The position numbers and the translations under genes were made by a program. A DNA stretch of 64,000 nt, taken from Collinsella aerofaciens. Its GTDB lineage: Bacteria; Actinomycetota; Coriobacteriia; Coriobacteriales; Coriobacteriaceae. Numbering within the stretch: the stretch's first letter is position 1; each line of letters begins with the position of its first letter. The notes below the pieces were generated by a model, which was not told the origin of the DNA, searched no databases, and saw only the letters and a program-made list of their open reading frames with translations. The stretch is from contig NZ_JADMUF010000007.1 in NCBI RefSeq assembly GCF_015546965.1, forward strand, positions 85,136 to 149,135. Direction: 5' to 3'. Shown here piece by piece: positions 16,488 through 25,638 of this stretch.

Positions 16488-17405
16488 TTAGTTGGACTCG
16501 CCCACCAGGGCGCGGCAGAAATCTTTGGCGTTAAACTCCTGCAGGTCATCGACCTGCTCGCCCACGCCGATGCGAAGGATCGGGAGCTTGAGCTTCTCGG
16601 CCACGGCCATGGCGATACCGCCCTTAGCCGTTCCGTCGAGCTTAGTCATGATAATACCGTCCAGGCCCAGCGCCTCGTTAAACTCGAGCGCCTGGTTCAG
16701 ACCGTTCTGACCAGTGGCAGCATCGATCACAAGCACGACCGAGACCGGCATGGGACCGGCGGCCATATTGGCGGCGCGCTTACGGGTCACATTAACCACC
16801 TTGGCGAGCTCGCGCATGAGCTCGGGACTCGTGTGCAGACGGCCGGCGGTATCGATGAGCACCAGGTCGCTGCCGCGCTTATCGGCCTCGTCGAGCACGT
16901 CATAGCACACGCTCGCCGGATCGGAGCCGCGGTCACGCTTAATAACCGGTACGCCGGCACGCTGACCCCACACATCGAGCTGCTCGATGGCAGCGGCGCG
17001 GAAGGTGTCGGCCGAACCGATCACCACGTTCTTGCCGCGGGCGGCCATGGCGCTCGCAATCTTGCCGACCGTGGTGGTCTTGCCGGCACCGTTGATGCCG
17101 ACAAACAGCACGCAGCTCGGCGTATCGGAAAACGGATCGCGCTCAACAGGCACAAAATGGCCCTCGAGCTGCTCGGCCAGGGCACGGCGAAGCTGCGGGG
17201 CGGTCTTAAGGTTCTTCTTGGCAGCGGCGTCGCGCAGGTCATCGGAGACCTGAATGGCGACCTCGGCACCCATGTCACCCATGACGAGGGTGTCCTCAAG
17301 GTCCTCCCAAAAATCCTCGTCGACCTCACCGCCAAAGTAAAAGACCTCGTTGAGGGCCTCGCGGCTGCGCTCGAGTCCGCGCGAGAGTGCGTCAAAGAAT
17401 CCCAT
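16488..17405 (-). CDS. ftsY: Signal recognition particle receptor FtsY
   Basis: A membrane-associated GTPase that receives the SRP-ribosome complex and hands it to the Sec translocon. The protein is short, 305 residues, with almost no acidic A domain before the N domain (typical of Gram-positive FtsY). The G domain shows P-loop GINGAGKTTTVGK, DTAGRLHTSPELM and TKLDGTAKGG. Its ATG overlaps the TAA stop of smc by one base and ffh follows ten bases later, so receptor and particle protein are co-translated. Confidence 0.97.
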   Translation of the reverse strand: MGFFDALSRGLERSREALNEVFYFGGEVDEDFWEDLEDTLVMGDMGAEVAIQVSDDLRDAAAKKNLKTAPQLRRALAEQLEGHFVPVERDPFSDTPSCVLFVGINGAGKTTTVGKIASAMAARGKNVVIGSADTFRAAAIEQLDVWGQRAGVPVIKRDRGSDPASVCYDVLDEADKRGSDLVLIDTAGRLHTSPELMRELAKVVNVTRKRAANMAAGPMPVSVVLVIDAATGQNGLNQALEFNEALGLDGIIMTKLDGTAKGGIAMAVAEKLKLPILRIGVGEQVDDLQEFNAKDFCRALVGESN

Positions 17406-20400
17406 TATGCATTCACGACCTTTCCGGTTTCGCGATCGAGTTTTTGCGAGACGACGCGACTGACGCCGTCGGCTTGCATCGAGACGCCGTAGAGAACGTC
17501 AGCATCCTCCATAGTACGGCGCTGATGCGAGATTACCAAGAGCTGCGTATCGGAACGCAGCACATCAAGGGCGCCGATGAGCTTGGACAGGTTGGCGTCG
17601 TCGAGCGCCGCCTCGACCTCGTCCAGCACATAGAACGGCACCGTGCGCGTACGGTACACGGCAAAGAGCAAGGCGAGCGCCGTCAGGCTCTTCTCGCCAC
17701 CGGACATGAGCATCATCTTGGTGATGCGCTTGCCGCGCGGCTGCGCCACGACCTCGATGCCCGTCTCGGCCGGATGCTCGGGATCGGTCATCTCCAGATG
17801 TGCCTGGCCTCCCGGGAACAGCATGGCGAAGATCTCGCGGAAGTTCGCATCGACCTTCTCAAAGGTCACCAAGAACGCCTTGCGCATCTTACGGTCGATG
17901 GCCACGGTGATCTTGGTGAGCGCCTTGCGCGCGCTCTCCAAATCGGCCAGTTGCTCCTCGATGTAATCGGCGCGGCGCTTGAGCTGCTCGTACTCCTCCA
18001 TGGCAACCTGGTTCACGGGGCCCAGGTTGTTGATCTGGCGCACGAGCTGGTTGAGCTCGCGCTCGGCGGCGTCGCGGTCGGTGGGCGCCGGCAGCATGAG
18101 CGCTTCCTCGAGCACCGTGGTGCCATCGGCGGTAATAGCCTTGATGGCCGCCTCTACCTGCACCTCGAGCTTGCCGCGTGCGACCTTGAACTCGTTTTGC
18201 GTCGCCGTGGCGGCATCGACCCGCTCCTTGGCGCGGGAGACCTCGGCCTTGGCGTCCTCGATGGTCTTCTTGAGCGAGGCCGAGTCCGCCTCCTCGAGCG
18301 AAGCCTGGTCACGCAGGCGCGCGGCCCAATCCGACGCGCGCTCCAGCAGGGCCGAATAGCGCTCGTGCATAGGGTCGACGCGCAGGCGCAGCAACTCGAG
18401 CGAGCGCGAGGCCTGACGGGTTCCGCGGATACGGCGGTCGATGCCCTCCAGACGATGCTCCAGATCGGGCACACGGCCCTTCAGCGAACGCAGGCGCTCG
18501 CTCGTCTGAGCCAGGCGGACCTTAGCGTCGGCGAGCTTACCGGCGGCCTCGGAGTCGTCGCGACGCACGCAATCGAGCTCGTCGTTAGCTTCGGCAATCT
18601 GGAGCCCCAGGTCACTTGCCTGCGCACGAGCCTCATCACGCGAACGGGTGAGCTCGTCAACGCGCGGGCGCGCGGCGCGGACCGCCTCGGCGGCCTGCTC
18701 ACGGCGCTTGGAAATGCGCACGCGATCGACCTCGGCATTGTTGGCGCTTTGCTCCAAGCGGCCGATCTCGGAGAGCAGCGAGCGGCGTTCGCCCTCAAGA
18801 CGGGCGATCTCGCCGGCAGCATCGCCCTCGGCGGCACGCGCCCCCTCGACGGCCGCATTGGCCTCGACGACCTGATCCGACACATGCTCAAACACGGCAG
18901 CCAGATCGGGCTCAAGACCCTCAAGCTCGCGAATGCGACGCTTGCGCTCCAGGGCACCCGAAGCCTCGCCGGCGTCGAGCCCCACACGCACCAGGCCGCC
19001 ACAGCTCACGCGGGCGCCATCGGGAGTCACATAGGTCACGCCGTCAACTACAGGCGCAGTCAGGGCGGCAGCCAAGTCATCGACCACGTAATAGCCGCCG
19101 AGCAATGCCTCGACGACCGGACCGTAGCCCGCACGCACGGACAGACGATCAACAAGACGGTTACCGGCGGCACCCTCGGCGACCGCAGAGCCACTCACGC
19201 TGCGCGCCACCAGCAGCGCCTCGCCCGAGGCCTTCTTTTGGTCCAAGGCAGCGCGACCGGCGCGCTCAAGTGCGGCAGCGTTATCGAACAACAGGGCATC
19301 GATATCGCCGGCGAGCAGCTGCTCAACCAGGCCCTCAAGCTCACGCGGTGCCTCAAGCACATCGCCCAGACGACCCGAGACATCGTCGCCCAGCGCGCCC
19401 ACCAGACGGCTTACGAGCGGCGAGCTGTCGGCCATGCGAGCATCAAGCTTCTTTTGGCTGGCAAGCTCCGAGCGCACCTCGGACAGCTTGTTGCGCGCTT
19501 CGCTCTCGCGATTACGCAAGTCCTTAAGGGCTGCACGGGCGACCTCGGTAGCCTCACGCGCATCGCTCTGGGCTTGACGAGCCTGATCGAGCGCACCTTC
19601 GAGCTCCTCAGCACGGTTGCGGCGGCTATCAAGCGATGCCGTGACCTCCTCGAGCTGCTCATCGATCTGCTCCAGGCGCGAGGCATACATGTTGTCCTCG
19701 ACCTCGGCGTTGCTCAGCGAATCCTTCACCTTGGCGAGCTCGAGCGCAGCATTATCGGCAACGCACTGCACATCGCGCTGCTCGCGCGTAAGCTGCGAAA
19801 TCCGCGCATCAAGCGCAACGCGACGCTCGTGGAGCTCGGCGGCGGCAGGACCAGCAGCGTCAACGTCCTCCTGGGCCTGCATATGCGCGCCGGTCACTTC
19901 CTCGAGCTGAGCACGTGCGTCCTCAAGCTCCTCGACCACGCGACGGCGCTGATGCTCGGAGCTCGAGATCTGTCCGCGCATGTCGGACAGGCGCGACACC
20001 ATGTTATGGCCCTTTTCCTCGAGCAGACGCATGTCTGAGTTAATGCGACCGACCACATCTTGCATATGGCGGCGCTGCTCGCCCAAGTCGCCCACAAACA
20101 GGCCCTTTTCCTCGAGCATGACCTGGAGCTTCTCGAGCTCGCGCTCCTTTTCGCCCAGGCGGTACTGCGCAAGCTCAAGCTCGGCAGCGCCCTCCTTGGA
20201 GCGGCTCTCCAGGTCGTTCCACTGCGACTGCAGCGAACGAAGCTCGTCGACGGCCAGCATCTGCGTAAGCTCGTTCGCGCGCGAGGACAGCTCTTTGTAC
20301 TTGCGCGCGCGATCGACCTGACGCTCCAGCGGTCGCAGCTGACGGGCGATTTCCTTGTTGATATCGCGGGCACGGGTCAGGTGCTCGTCCATCGATTTAA

Positions 20401-20941
20401 TCTTTTTGAGCGCACGCTCCTTGCGGCGCTTGTGCTTGGAGATGCCTGCGGCCTCCTCAATGAGGGCGCGACGCTCCTCGGGGCGGCTCTGCAAAATGGC
20501 ATCGAGCTTGCCCTGGCTAATGATGGAATGCGTATCCTTGCCCAGGCCCGAATCGTGCAGGATGTCCTGAATGTCCATCAGGCGGCATGGACTCGAGTTG
20601 ATGAGGTACTCGCTTTCGCCCGAGCGGTACATACGACGGGTGATAGCGACCTCGTCAAAGTCGACGGGCAGCATATGGTCCGAGTTATCGAGCACCAGCG
20701 TGACCTCGGCTACACCCACCGGCTTGCGCGCCGACGAGCCCGAGAAGATGACGTCTTCCATGGCCTGGCCGCGCAGCTGCTTGGCGCTCTGCTCGCCCAG
20801 GACCCACAGAATCGAGTCGGAGATGTTCGATTTTCCCGAGCCGTTGGGACCGACGATGACGGTCAGGCCCGGCTCAAACGTCATATGAGCGCGGTCGGCA
20901 AACGACTTGAACCCTTTGAGCGTGAGGGACTTGAGATACAC
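17405..20941 (-). CDS. smc: Chromosome partition protein SMC
   Basis: The ATPase of the SMC-ScpAB condensin that organises and segregates the chromosome. The 1178 residues show the full architecture. The N-terminal ATP-binding part has Walker A GPNGSGKSNISDSI near residue 32. A long coiled coil follows, then a Gly-rich hinge in the middle (about 500-650), then a second coiled coil. The C-terminal part has the ABC signature LMSGGEKSLTALALLFA and Walker B FYVLDEVEAALDD. It lies between rnc (10 bases upstream) and ftsY (1-base overlap), the usual Gram-positive order. Confidence 0.98.
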   Translation of the reverse strand: MYLKSLTLKGFKSFADRAHMTFEPGLTVIVGPNGSGKSNISDSILWVLGEQSAKQLRGQAMEDVIFSGSSARKPVGVAEVTLVLDNSDHMLPVDFDEVAITRRMYRSGESEYLINSSPCRLMDIQDILHDSGLGKDTHSIISQGKLDAILQSRPEERRALIEEAAGISKHKRRKERALKKIKSMDEHLTRARDINKEIARQLRPLERQVDRARKYKELSSRANELTQMLAVDELRSLQSQWNDLESRSKEGAAELELAQYRLGEKERELEKLQVMLEEKGLFVGDLGEQRRHMQDVVGRINSDMRLLEEKGHNMVSRLSDMRGQISSSEHQRRRVVEELEDARAQLEEVTGAHMQAQEDVDAAGPAAAELHERRVALDARISQLTREQRDVQCVADNAALELAKVKDSLSNAEVEDNMYASRLEQIDEQLEEVTASLDSRRNRAEELEGALDQARQAQSDAREATEVARAALKDLRNRESEARNKLSEVRSELASQKKLDARMADSSPLVSRLVGALGDDVSGRLGDVLEAPRELEGLVEQLLAGDIDALLFDNAAALERAGRAALDQKKASGEALLVARSVSGSAVAEGAAGNRLVDRLSVRAGYGPVVEALLGGYYVVDDLAAALTAPVVDGVTYVTPDGARVSCGGLVRVGLDAGEASGALERKRRIRELEGLEPDLAAVFEHVSDQVVEANAAVEGARAAEGDAAGEIARLEGERRSLLSEIGRLEQSANNAEVDRVRISKRREQAAEAVRAARPRVDELTRSRDEARAQASDLGLQIAEANDELDCVRRDDSEAAGKLADAKVRLAQTSERLRSLKGRVPDLEHRLEGIDRRIRGTRQASRSLELLRLRVDPMHERYSALLERASDWAARLRDQASLEEADSASLKKTIEDAKAEVSRAKERVDAATATQNEFKVARGKLEVQVEAAIKAITADGTTVLEEALMLPAPTDRDAAERELNQLVRQINNLGPVNQVAMEEYEQLKRRADYIEEQLADLESARKALTKITVAIDRKMRKAFLVTFEKVDANFREIFAMLFPGGQAHLEMTDPEHPAETGIEVVAQPRGKRITKMMLMSGGEKSLTALALLFAVYRTRTVPFYVLDEVEAALDDANLSKLIGALDVLRSDTQLLVISHQRRTMEDADVLYGVSMQADGVSRVVSQKLDRETGKVVNA

Positions 20942-20951
20942 GGCTCCTCGC

Positions 20952-21677
20952 TTAAACAGGCTTCTTGTTGAGAATCACGCCGTTGGTGGTGTAACCCATG
21001 CGATCAAGCGCCTCGAGCGCAGCGGCACCCTCGGCCTCCTTCTTGGAGGAACCGGTGCCGCGGCCCTGGCGAATACCGTCGATGAGTACCACAGCGGTAA
21101 AGGTGGGCGCATGCGCGGGGCCCTCGGAGCCGACCAGCTTATACGCAGGAGGCTCGTGGCCGTCGGCCTGCACGCACTCCTGCAAGAACGACTTAGGGTT
21201 CGCGGGATGCTCGGCACGCTCGGAAGCCAGGTGCGGCTTGAGTGTACGGTGGATAAACTCCGCCGCCGCATCCCAGCCGGCATCCAGGTACAGGGCGCCC
21301 ACGAGCGACTCGTAGACGTTCTCGAGCGCCGAGTGCAGACCGCGCGCGCCCGTGCCGGTCTCGGAGGCACCAAAGATGATGATGTCGTCGATGCCCAGCT
21401 CATGGGACACCTCGGACAGCGTGGCGCCCGAGACGAGCGACACCTTCAGGCGCGTAAGCTTGCCCTCGTCAAACTCCGGATAGGACTCAAAGAGCGAGCG
21501 GGCAACCACGGCGCCCAAAATGGAATCGCCCAAAAACTCAAGGCGCTCATAACTCGCCGAGACGGGCTGACCTTCCACGGCAGAAGGGTGCGTGAGCGCC
21601 GCGCGCAGCAGCACCTTGTTATTGAACTCGTGGCCCAGGATTTCCTGGGCGCGCGCGAGTCGTTGAGATAAAGCCAA
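20952..21677 (-). CDS. rnc: Ribonuclease III
   Basis: Cuts double-stranded RNA in rRNA precursors and structured mRNAs. The 241 residues include the endonuclease signature ERLEFLGDSILG (43-54), with its acidic metal ligands, and ENVYESLVGALYLDAG near 118. The C-terminal double-stranded-RNA-binding domain (about 160-235) has the GTGSSKKEAEGAAALEAL end. It starts 3 bases after the acpP stop and is followed by smc, as in Bacillus-type acpP-rnc-smc operons. Confidence 0.96.
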   Translation of the reverse strand: MALSQRLARAQEILGHEFNNKVLLRAALTHPSAVEGQPVSASYERLEFLGDSILGAVVARSLFESYPEFDEGKLTRLKVSLVSGATLSEVSHELGIDDIIIFGASETGTGARGLHSALENVYESLVGALYLDAGWDAAAEFIHRTLKPHLASERAEHPANPKSFLQECVQADGHEPPAYKLVGSEGPAHAPTFTAVVLIDGIRQGRGTGSSKKEAEGAAALEALDRMGYTTNGVILNKKPV

Positions 21678-21680
21678 GAC

Positions 21681-21923
21681 TTAGGCCTCCTTGGCGTTTT
21701 CAATAGCGTCGACAGCGTCGGCGACAGAGTTGAGCGACAGCAGGGTCTCGTCATCGATCTCGAGGTCGAACTCGTCCTCGATGGCCGTCACCAGCTGCAG
21801 ACGCTCGAGCGAATCGGCATCGAGATCGTCAAAGGTAGTCTCGTCGCTAATGTCGGCGACATCGACGCCCAGAACGTCAGCGGCGACTTCGGCGATCTTA
21901 TCGAAGATTTCGGAGCGGTCCAT
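21681..21923 (-). CDS. acpP: Acyl carrier protein
   Basis: Carries growing fatty acid chains on a phosphopantetheine arm. It is an 80-residue, strongly acidic protein with the DADSLERL motif; Ser38 is the attachment site. Its position between plsX and rnc supports the primary fatty-acid-synthesis carrier rather than a polyketide-type carrier. A 124-base gap to plsX may hold its own promoter (a TAGAAT -10 can be seen on the minus strand near 22000, without a good -35). Confidence 0.97.
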   Translation of the reverse strand: MDRSEIFDKIAEVAADVLGVDVADISDETTFDDLDADSLERLQLVTAIEDEFDLEIDDETLLSLNSVADAVDAIENAKEA

Positions 21924-22047
21924 AGCGCTTCCTCTCGTATTGCGTGAACATCAACGAGCTGGCGCCGCAAGCGCAGCGCCAAGACACGGTTTTGATTCTA
22001 CCCCACGACGAAGGCCGCGAGGCACATAACAGCGCTCTAACTCGCTC

Positions 22048-23067
22048 CTACAAAACGATGCCGTCCATAGAGTTGGCGACGTTCTCGACCAGCCCGGCGC
22101 GCACGGCCTCCGCCGCGGCGAGCGTACCGTTTTTGACGGCCTCGACCGAGGTGGCACCGTGGCCGATCAGGACCACGCCACGCAGGCCCAGCAGAATGGC
22201 GCCGCCCTTAGCATCGCCCGAAAGCTTTGCCTTGATCTCGCGCATCTGCTTTTTGATGAGCAACGCGGCGATCTTGGTGCCCAGCGAAGCCATAAAGGCA
22301 CCCTTGAGCTCTTGCAGCAAAAACTTAGCGGCGCCCTCGGTTGCCTTGAGCGCGATGTTACCCGACATGCCATCGGCAACGACGACGTCAAAGTTACCCG
22401 AGGTCAGGTCGGTACCCTCGCAGTTGCCCACAAAGCCGGGAACGGCGGCCTTCATGGCAGGGAAGCACGCCTTGGTAAAGTTGGAGCCCTTCTCATCCTC
22501 GGTGCCGTTGCCGAGCAAACCGACGCGGGGATGCTCAATGCCCAGGACGACGCGCGCATAGGCGCTACCCATCTGGGCAAAACGCACCATGTCGTCGACC
22601 TCGACATCGGGGTTGGCGCCCATGTCGCACAGGACCGTCAGGCCGCCGGCGCGGTTGGGCAATGCATTGGTGAGGCACGGACGCACCGGCTGCTTCTTGC
22701 CCTCGGCCTGATACCTAAACGGCGTCACGTAGGCGGTAGCGGCAGCAGTCATCGCGCCGGTGGAGCCGGCGGAGAAGAACGCATCCGCGTTACCCTTCTT
22801 AATAGCACGGCAGGCAAGCACGATCGAGGATTTGCGCTTGGTCATCACGGCTCGAATGGGATCGTCATCCATGGCGATGACATCGGGCGCCTCCAAGGCC
22901 TCAACGCGAGCGTGAGCCGCGGCAAAGGGGTTCACGATCTCTGCGGGACCGACGGCCAAGACCTCGATATCGGGATCCGCCGCAAGCGCCGCCTCGATAC
23001 CGTCGAGGACAACCTGAGGCTTCTCGTCTCCACCAACAACGTCTACACAAACGCGAACGTTACTCAT
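22048..23067 (-). CDS. plsX: Phosphate acyltransferase PlsX
   Basis: Converts acyl-ACP to acyl-phosphate, the first step of glycerophospholipid synthesis with PlsY. It has 339 residues. The N-terminal VCVDVVGGDEKPQVVLDGIEAAL and the central FFSAGSTGAMTAAA, LCDMGANPDV, LLGNGTEDEKGS and VVADGMSGNIALKATEG blocks are typical of the family. The ATG at 23067 is favoured because AAGGAG lies seven bases before it; another ATG two codons upstream overlaps that site. A terminator-like hairpin separates it from rpmF. Confidence 0.95.
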   Translation of the reverse strand: MSNVRVCVDVVGGDEKPQVVLDGIEAALAADPDIEVLAVGPAEIVNPFAAAHARVEALEAPDVIAMDDDPIRAVMTKRKSSIVLACRAIKKGNADAFFSAGSTGAMTAAATAYVTPFRYQAEGKKQPVRPCLTNALPNRAGGLTVLCDMGANPDVEVDDMVRFAQMGSAYARVVLGIEHPRVGLLGNGTEDEKGSNFTKACFPAMKAAVPGFVGNCEGTDLTSGNFDVVVADGMSGNIALKATEGAAKFLLQELKGAFMASLGTKIAALLIKKQMREIKAKLSGDAKGGAILLGLRGVVLIGHGATSVEAVKNGTLAAAEAVRAGLVENVANSMDGIVL

Positions 23068-23087
23068 ATACATGCTCCTTATACAAA

Positions 23088-23114
23088 AATGGCCGACTCA
23101 TTGAGCCGGCCATT
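23088..23114 (-). terminator. Terminator-like hairpin between rpmF and plsX
   Basis: An 8-bp perfect stem (23088-23095 with 23107-23114) with an 11-base loop, followed on the minus strand by ATTTTTGTAT. It could end part of the rpmF transcript and set a lower level for plsX and the genes behind it. Confidence 0.6.
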
Positions 23115-23154
23115 GTGGTTCCAGTTGGAACGGCATCGCATCCAGAGTATACAG

Positions 23155-23334
23155 TTACTCGGTAACGATAACCTCGCGGTCCTTGTAGAAACCGCAGCTG
23201 GGGCACACGTGGTGCGGGAGCTTGACAGCGCCGCAACGGGGGCACGTGGACTGAGCCGCAGCCGAGATCTTCATGTTGGCGGAACGGCGGGTGTGAGTGC
23301 GGATACGACCCTGCTTTTGTTTAGGTACGGGCAT
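23155..23334 (-). CDS. rpmF: 50S ribosomal protein L32
   Basis: A 59-residue ribosomal protein. It starts MPVPKQKQGRIRTHTRRS and carries a four-cysteine zinc ribbon: Cys31 and Cys34 (CPRC), Cys44 and Cys47 (CPSC). The ATG has AAGGAAGG upstream. The arrangement yceD-rpmF-plsX is one of the most conserved pairings between translation and lipid synthesis in bacteria. Confidence 0.96.
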   Translation of the reverse strand: MPVPKQKQGRIRTHTRRSANMKISAAAQSTCPRCGAVKLPHHVCPSCGFYKDREVIVTE

Positions 23335-23398
23335 AGTGACCTTCCTTATGAACTATCCAGTGTGGCGATTACGCGCAAGTAGCGATACTACCACAGTT

Positions 23399-23953
23399 TT
23401 ACTCGTCAAGCTTGAGATTCTTCAATGCTGCAAATGGATTTTCCGTGGCAGCGGCCCATTCGGCCTCTGCCTGAGCGGCGCAATCGCATTGCTCGACGTT
23501 GAGATTAATGCCGCAGGTGGGGCATAGGCCGCGACAATCGGGCTTGCACAGGACAACGAACGGCGTGTCCATGACGACCGCGTCGTTGATGGGCTCACCC
23601 AGATCGACGATGCGATTCTCGCCCAGCAACTCGTAGCCGTCTTCGTAGGCCTCGGGATCCTCGGGCTCGTTAAAGAGATAGAACTCCTCGATCTCGCCTG
23701 CGATATCAAACGAGGCGGGCTCCAAGCAGCGGTCGCACTCGCCGGTGGCGTGGGCGCGGACCATGCCCGAGAGCAGAACGCCGGTGCCGGCATTGGTAAA
23801 GACCACATCGTAATCAATGCCGTCCTGCAGCTGGTACTCCTTCTCGCCCACCGTATAGGTGGCGACATCGACCTTGCCGGTCAGCGGATACGAGTCTCCG
23901 GGAAACTCGAGCTGTTCGGAAAGATCGACGGTAACGCTCGGGAACTCAGCCAT
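23399..23953 (-). CDS. yceD: YceD/DUF177 family protein (23S rRNA accumulation protein)
   Basis: A 184-residue protein of the DUF177 family, linked to 23S rRNA accumulation in other bacteria and usually placed directly before rpmF, as here. Cysteine pairs are visible: ECDRCLEP near residue 78 and a C-terminal CKPDCRGLCPTCG ... QCDC cluster that likely binds zinc. The ATG at 23953 overlaps the TAA of the upstream gene by one base, so translation is coupled and no strong ribosome site is needed. Confidence 0.88.
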   Translation of the reverse strand: MAEFPSVTVDLSEQLEFPGDSYPLTGKVDVATYTVGEKEYQLQDGIDYDVVFTNAGTGVLLSGMVRAHATGECDRCLEPASFDIAGEIEEFYLFNEPEDPEAYEDGYELLGENRIVDLGEPINDAVVMDTPFVVLCKPDCRGLCPTCGINLNVEQCDCAAQAEAEWAAATENPFAALKNLKLDE

Positions 23954-24450
23954 TACCACTGACCATTCTGCTGGGCGGCACCCTCGTTGAGCTGCTGACG
24001 GCAACGGGTGACGGTGCCGGTCAGGCTCTTGAGGTTCTCCTCGAGGTGCGTAAAGACCTGCTCGGCGTAGTCCTCGGCGGCATAGCGCGTCTCGCGCTCA
24101 TACTGCTGGGCACGGTCGCGGATATCGTCGGCCTGCTGCTGCGCTAAGCGGACGATCTCTTGCTCACCGGCAATGGTGAGGGCCTGCTGCTGAGCATCGG
24201 CGATGATGGAATCGGCCTGAGCGGCGGCGGAAGCCATAAGCTCCTCGCGCTCCTTGAGGATACGGCGGGACTTCTGCCATTCCTCGGGATAGCTCATGCG
24301 GATCTCGTCGAGGATGTTAAAGAAGACGTCGGCGTCGATAACCTTCATCTGGGCGTTCTTGCCGAACGGCGTCTTAGCCTCTTCGATGAGCCCCTCGAGC
24401 TCGTCGACAAGACTCACGATCCTGTCGCCAGGAAAATTCTCGCCCGGCAT
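23953..24450 (-). CDS. Coiled-coil protein of unknown function (ATPase subunit B/DivIVA-like)
   Basis: A 165-residue protein dominated by a Gln/Ala/Glu-rich coiled coil (about residues 60-140, for example AAAQADSIIADAQQQALTIAGEQEIVRLAQQQADDIRDRAQQ written in heptads). It follows a short N-terminal segment, GDRIVSLVDELEGLIEEAKTP. There is no signal peptide or membrane segment. The ATG at 24450 has AAAGGAG upstream. Similar proteins lie between coaD and yceD in actinobacteria and are labelled ATP synthase B-like or DivIVA-like, but I cannot assign a role. Confidence 0.7.
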   Translation of the reverse strand: MPGENFPGDRIVSLVDELEGLIEEAKTPFGKNAQMKVIDADVFFNILDEIRMSYPEEWQKSRRILKEREELMASAAAQADSIIADAQQQALTIAGEQEIVRLAQQQADDIRDRAQQYERETRYAAEDYAEQVFTHLEENLKSLTGTVTRCRQQLNEGAAQQNGQW

Positions 24451-24518
24451 CCGGTCTCCTTTCATAGGTAACATATCATCGTGTTAGTTTACCACATGCC
24501 ACCAGGCATTAAAAAACG

Positions 24519-25016
24519 TCACGAAAAGCGATGTTTGAGCGCCTTGACCACATTAGACGGAACAAAATTAGAGACGTCGCTACCGAGCGAGGCAATCTGG
24601 CGAACCACCGAGCTCGAGATATAGCCGTACTGCGGCGCACTCATGACAAAGATGGACTCCAACTCGTTATCCAGGCGGTAGTTGAGGTCGGCCTGCTGCA
24701 GCTCGTACTCAAAGTCGGTCATGGCACGCAGGCCCTTGACCACGGCTCCTGCTCCCTGTTCGCGGGCAAAGTCGACCAAGAGCCCGGTGAAGGGCAGCAC
24801 CTCGACGCCGTCAATATCGCCGAGCGCCTCACGTGCCAGCGCCACGCGCTCGTCGAGCATAAACGTGGTGCCGACGCCGTTTTTTCCCTGCGACTCGGCA
24901 ACGGCCACGATCACGCTGGGAAAGATGCGACGGGCGCGGCGGATGACGTCGATATGGCCAAACGTGATGGGATCGAAGGTGCCCGGGACGATTACGCGGT
25001 TAATGGTGTCACTCAT
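24519..25016 (-). CDS. coaD: Phosphopantetheine adenylyltransferase
   Basis: Catalyses the fourth step of coenzyme A synthesis, joining ATP and 4'-phosphopantetheine to dephospho-CoA. It has 165 residues. The nucleotidyltransferase signature is in the N-terminal VPGTFDPITFGHIDVIRRA (GH pair near residue 19), with KGLRAMTDFEYELQ near 88 and ISSSVVRQIASLG near 128. The ATG at 25016, preceded by GGAGG, overlaps the rsmD stop by eight bases. rsmD-coaD is a widespread pair. Confidence 0.96.
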   Translation of the reverse strand: MSDTINRVIVPGTFDPITFGHIDVIRRARRIFPSVIVAVAESQGKNGVGTTFMLDERVALAREALGDIDGVEVLPFTGLLVDFAREQGAGAVVKGLRAMTDFEYELQQADLNYRLDNELESIFVMSAPQYGYISSSVVRQIASLGSDVSNFVPSNVVKALKHRFS

Positions 25017-25638
25017 GGGAATCCTCCGTGGGTGCGTCGCTATCGTTGCCATCATCCTCGCCGTTGCCAACCCAGCGCAGCAAGTCAACCGAGGTTATGC
25101 CGTAACGCTTCTCGCGCACGGTCTCAAAGCCTGCCGGATGCGCACCCGCGTCGGCGGCAGCGTGCTCAAAGAGCGCGTAAGCGCCCTGCGCCAGCAAGCC
25201 TTGCTGAGCCAGGTTCTGCAGCAGCTCCTCGACCGGCTCGGCGCCAAAAGCATAGGGCGGGTCGAGCAGGACCAGGTCAAAGGGACCGCCCGGCACGCGG
25301 CCGCGCGAAGCGCTTGCCAGCACGTCACCCGTCACCACGCGCCAACGCGCACGGTCACGGCAGAGTGACTCGATATTCTTGGTAATGAGCCGCGCGGCAT
25401 TCCGATCGATCTCAAACGTCGTGAGCGAGCGGGCACCGCGCGAGAGCATCTCAATGCCCAAGGCGCCGGAGCCGCCAAAGGCGTCCAGCACGCGGACCTC
25501 GTCCAGATCGAAGTCGAATGCCGACATGACCATAGATGCGCACGCCTCGCGCACGCGATCGGTCGTGGGGCGGGTGACATCGCGACCACGGGGCTCCTCG
25601 ATCTTACGACCGCGCCATTCGCCGCCGATGATTCTCAT
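25009..25638 (-). CDS. rsmD: 16S rRNA (guanine-966-N2)-methyltransferase RsmD
   Basis: Methylates G966 of 16S rRNA. The 209 residues include the N-terminal MRIIGGEWRGRKIEEPRG and TRPTTDRVREACASM, the SAM-binding VLDAFGGSGALGIEMLSRGA, and the catalytic DLVLLDPPYAF motif. The C-terminal 20 residues are acidic and family-atypical (GEDDGNDSDAPTEDS). It overlaps recG by four bases (ATGA) and coaD by eight. Confidence 0.94.
   Translation of the reverse strand: MRIIGGEWRGRKIEEPRGRDVTRPTTDRVREACASMVMSAFDFDLDEVRVLDAFGGSGALGIEMLSRGARSLTTFEIDRNAARLITKNIESLCRDRARWRVVTGDVLASASRGRVPGGPFDLVLLDPPYAFGAEPVEELLQNLAQQGLLAQGAYALFEHAAADAGAHPAGFETVREKRYGITSVDLLRWVGNGEDDGNDSDAPTEDSHE

Noticed and set aside
17387-20038. 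883-codon plus-strand open frame opposite smc
   Set aside because: Antisense shadow of the coiled-coil coding sequence; no domain, no credible start context.
24486-24515. ATGCC/GGCAT repeat with a nearby A run between coaD and the coiled-coil gene
   Set aside because: The T run lies on the wrong side of the stem for termination of minus-strand transcripts, and the stem is only five pairs.
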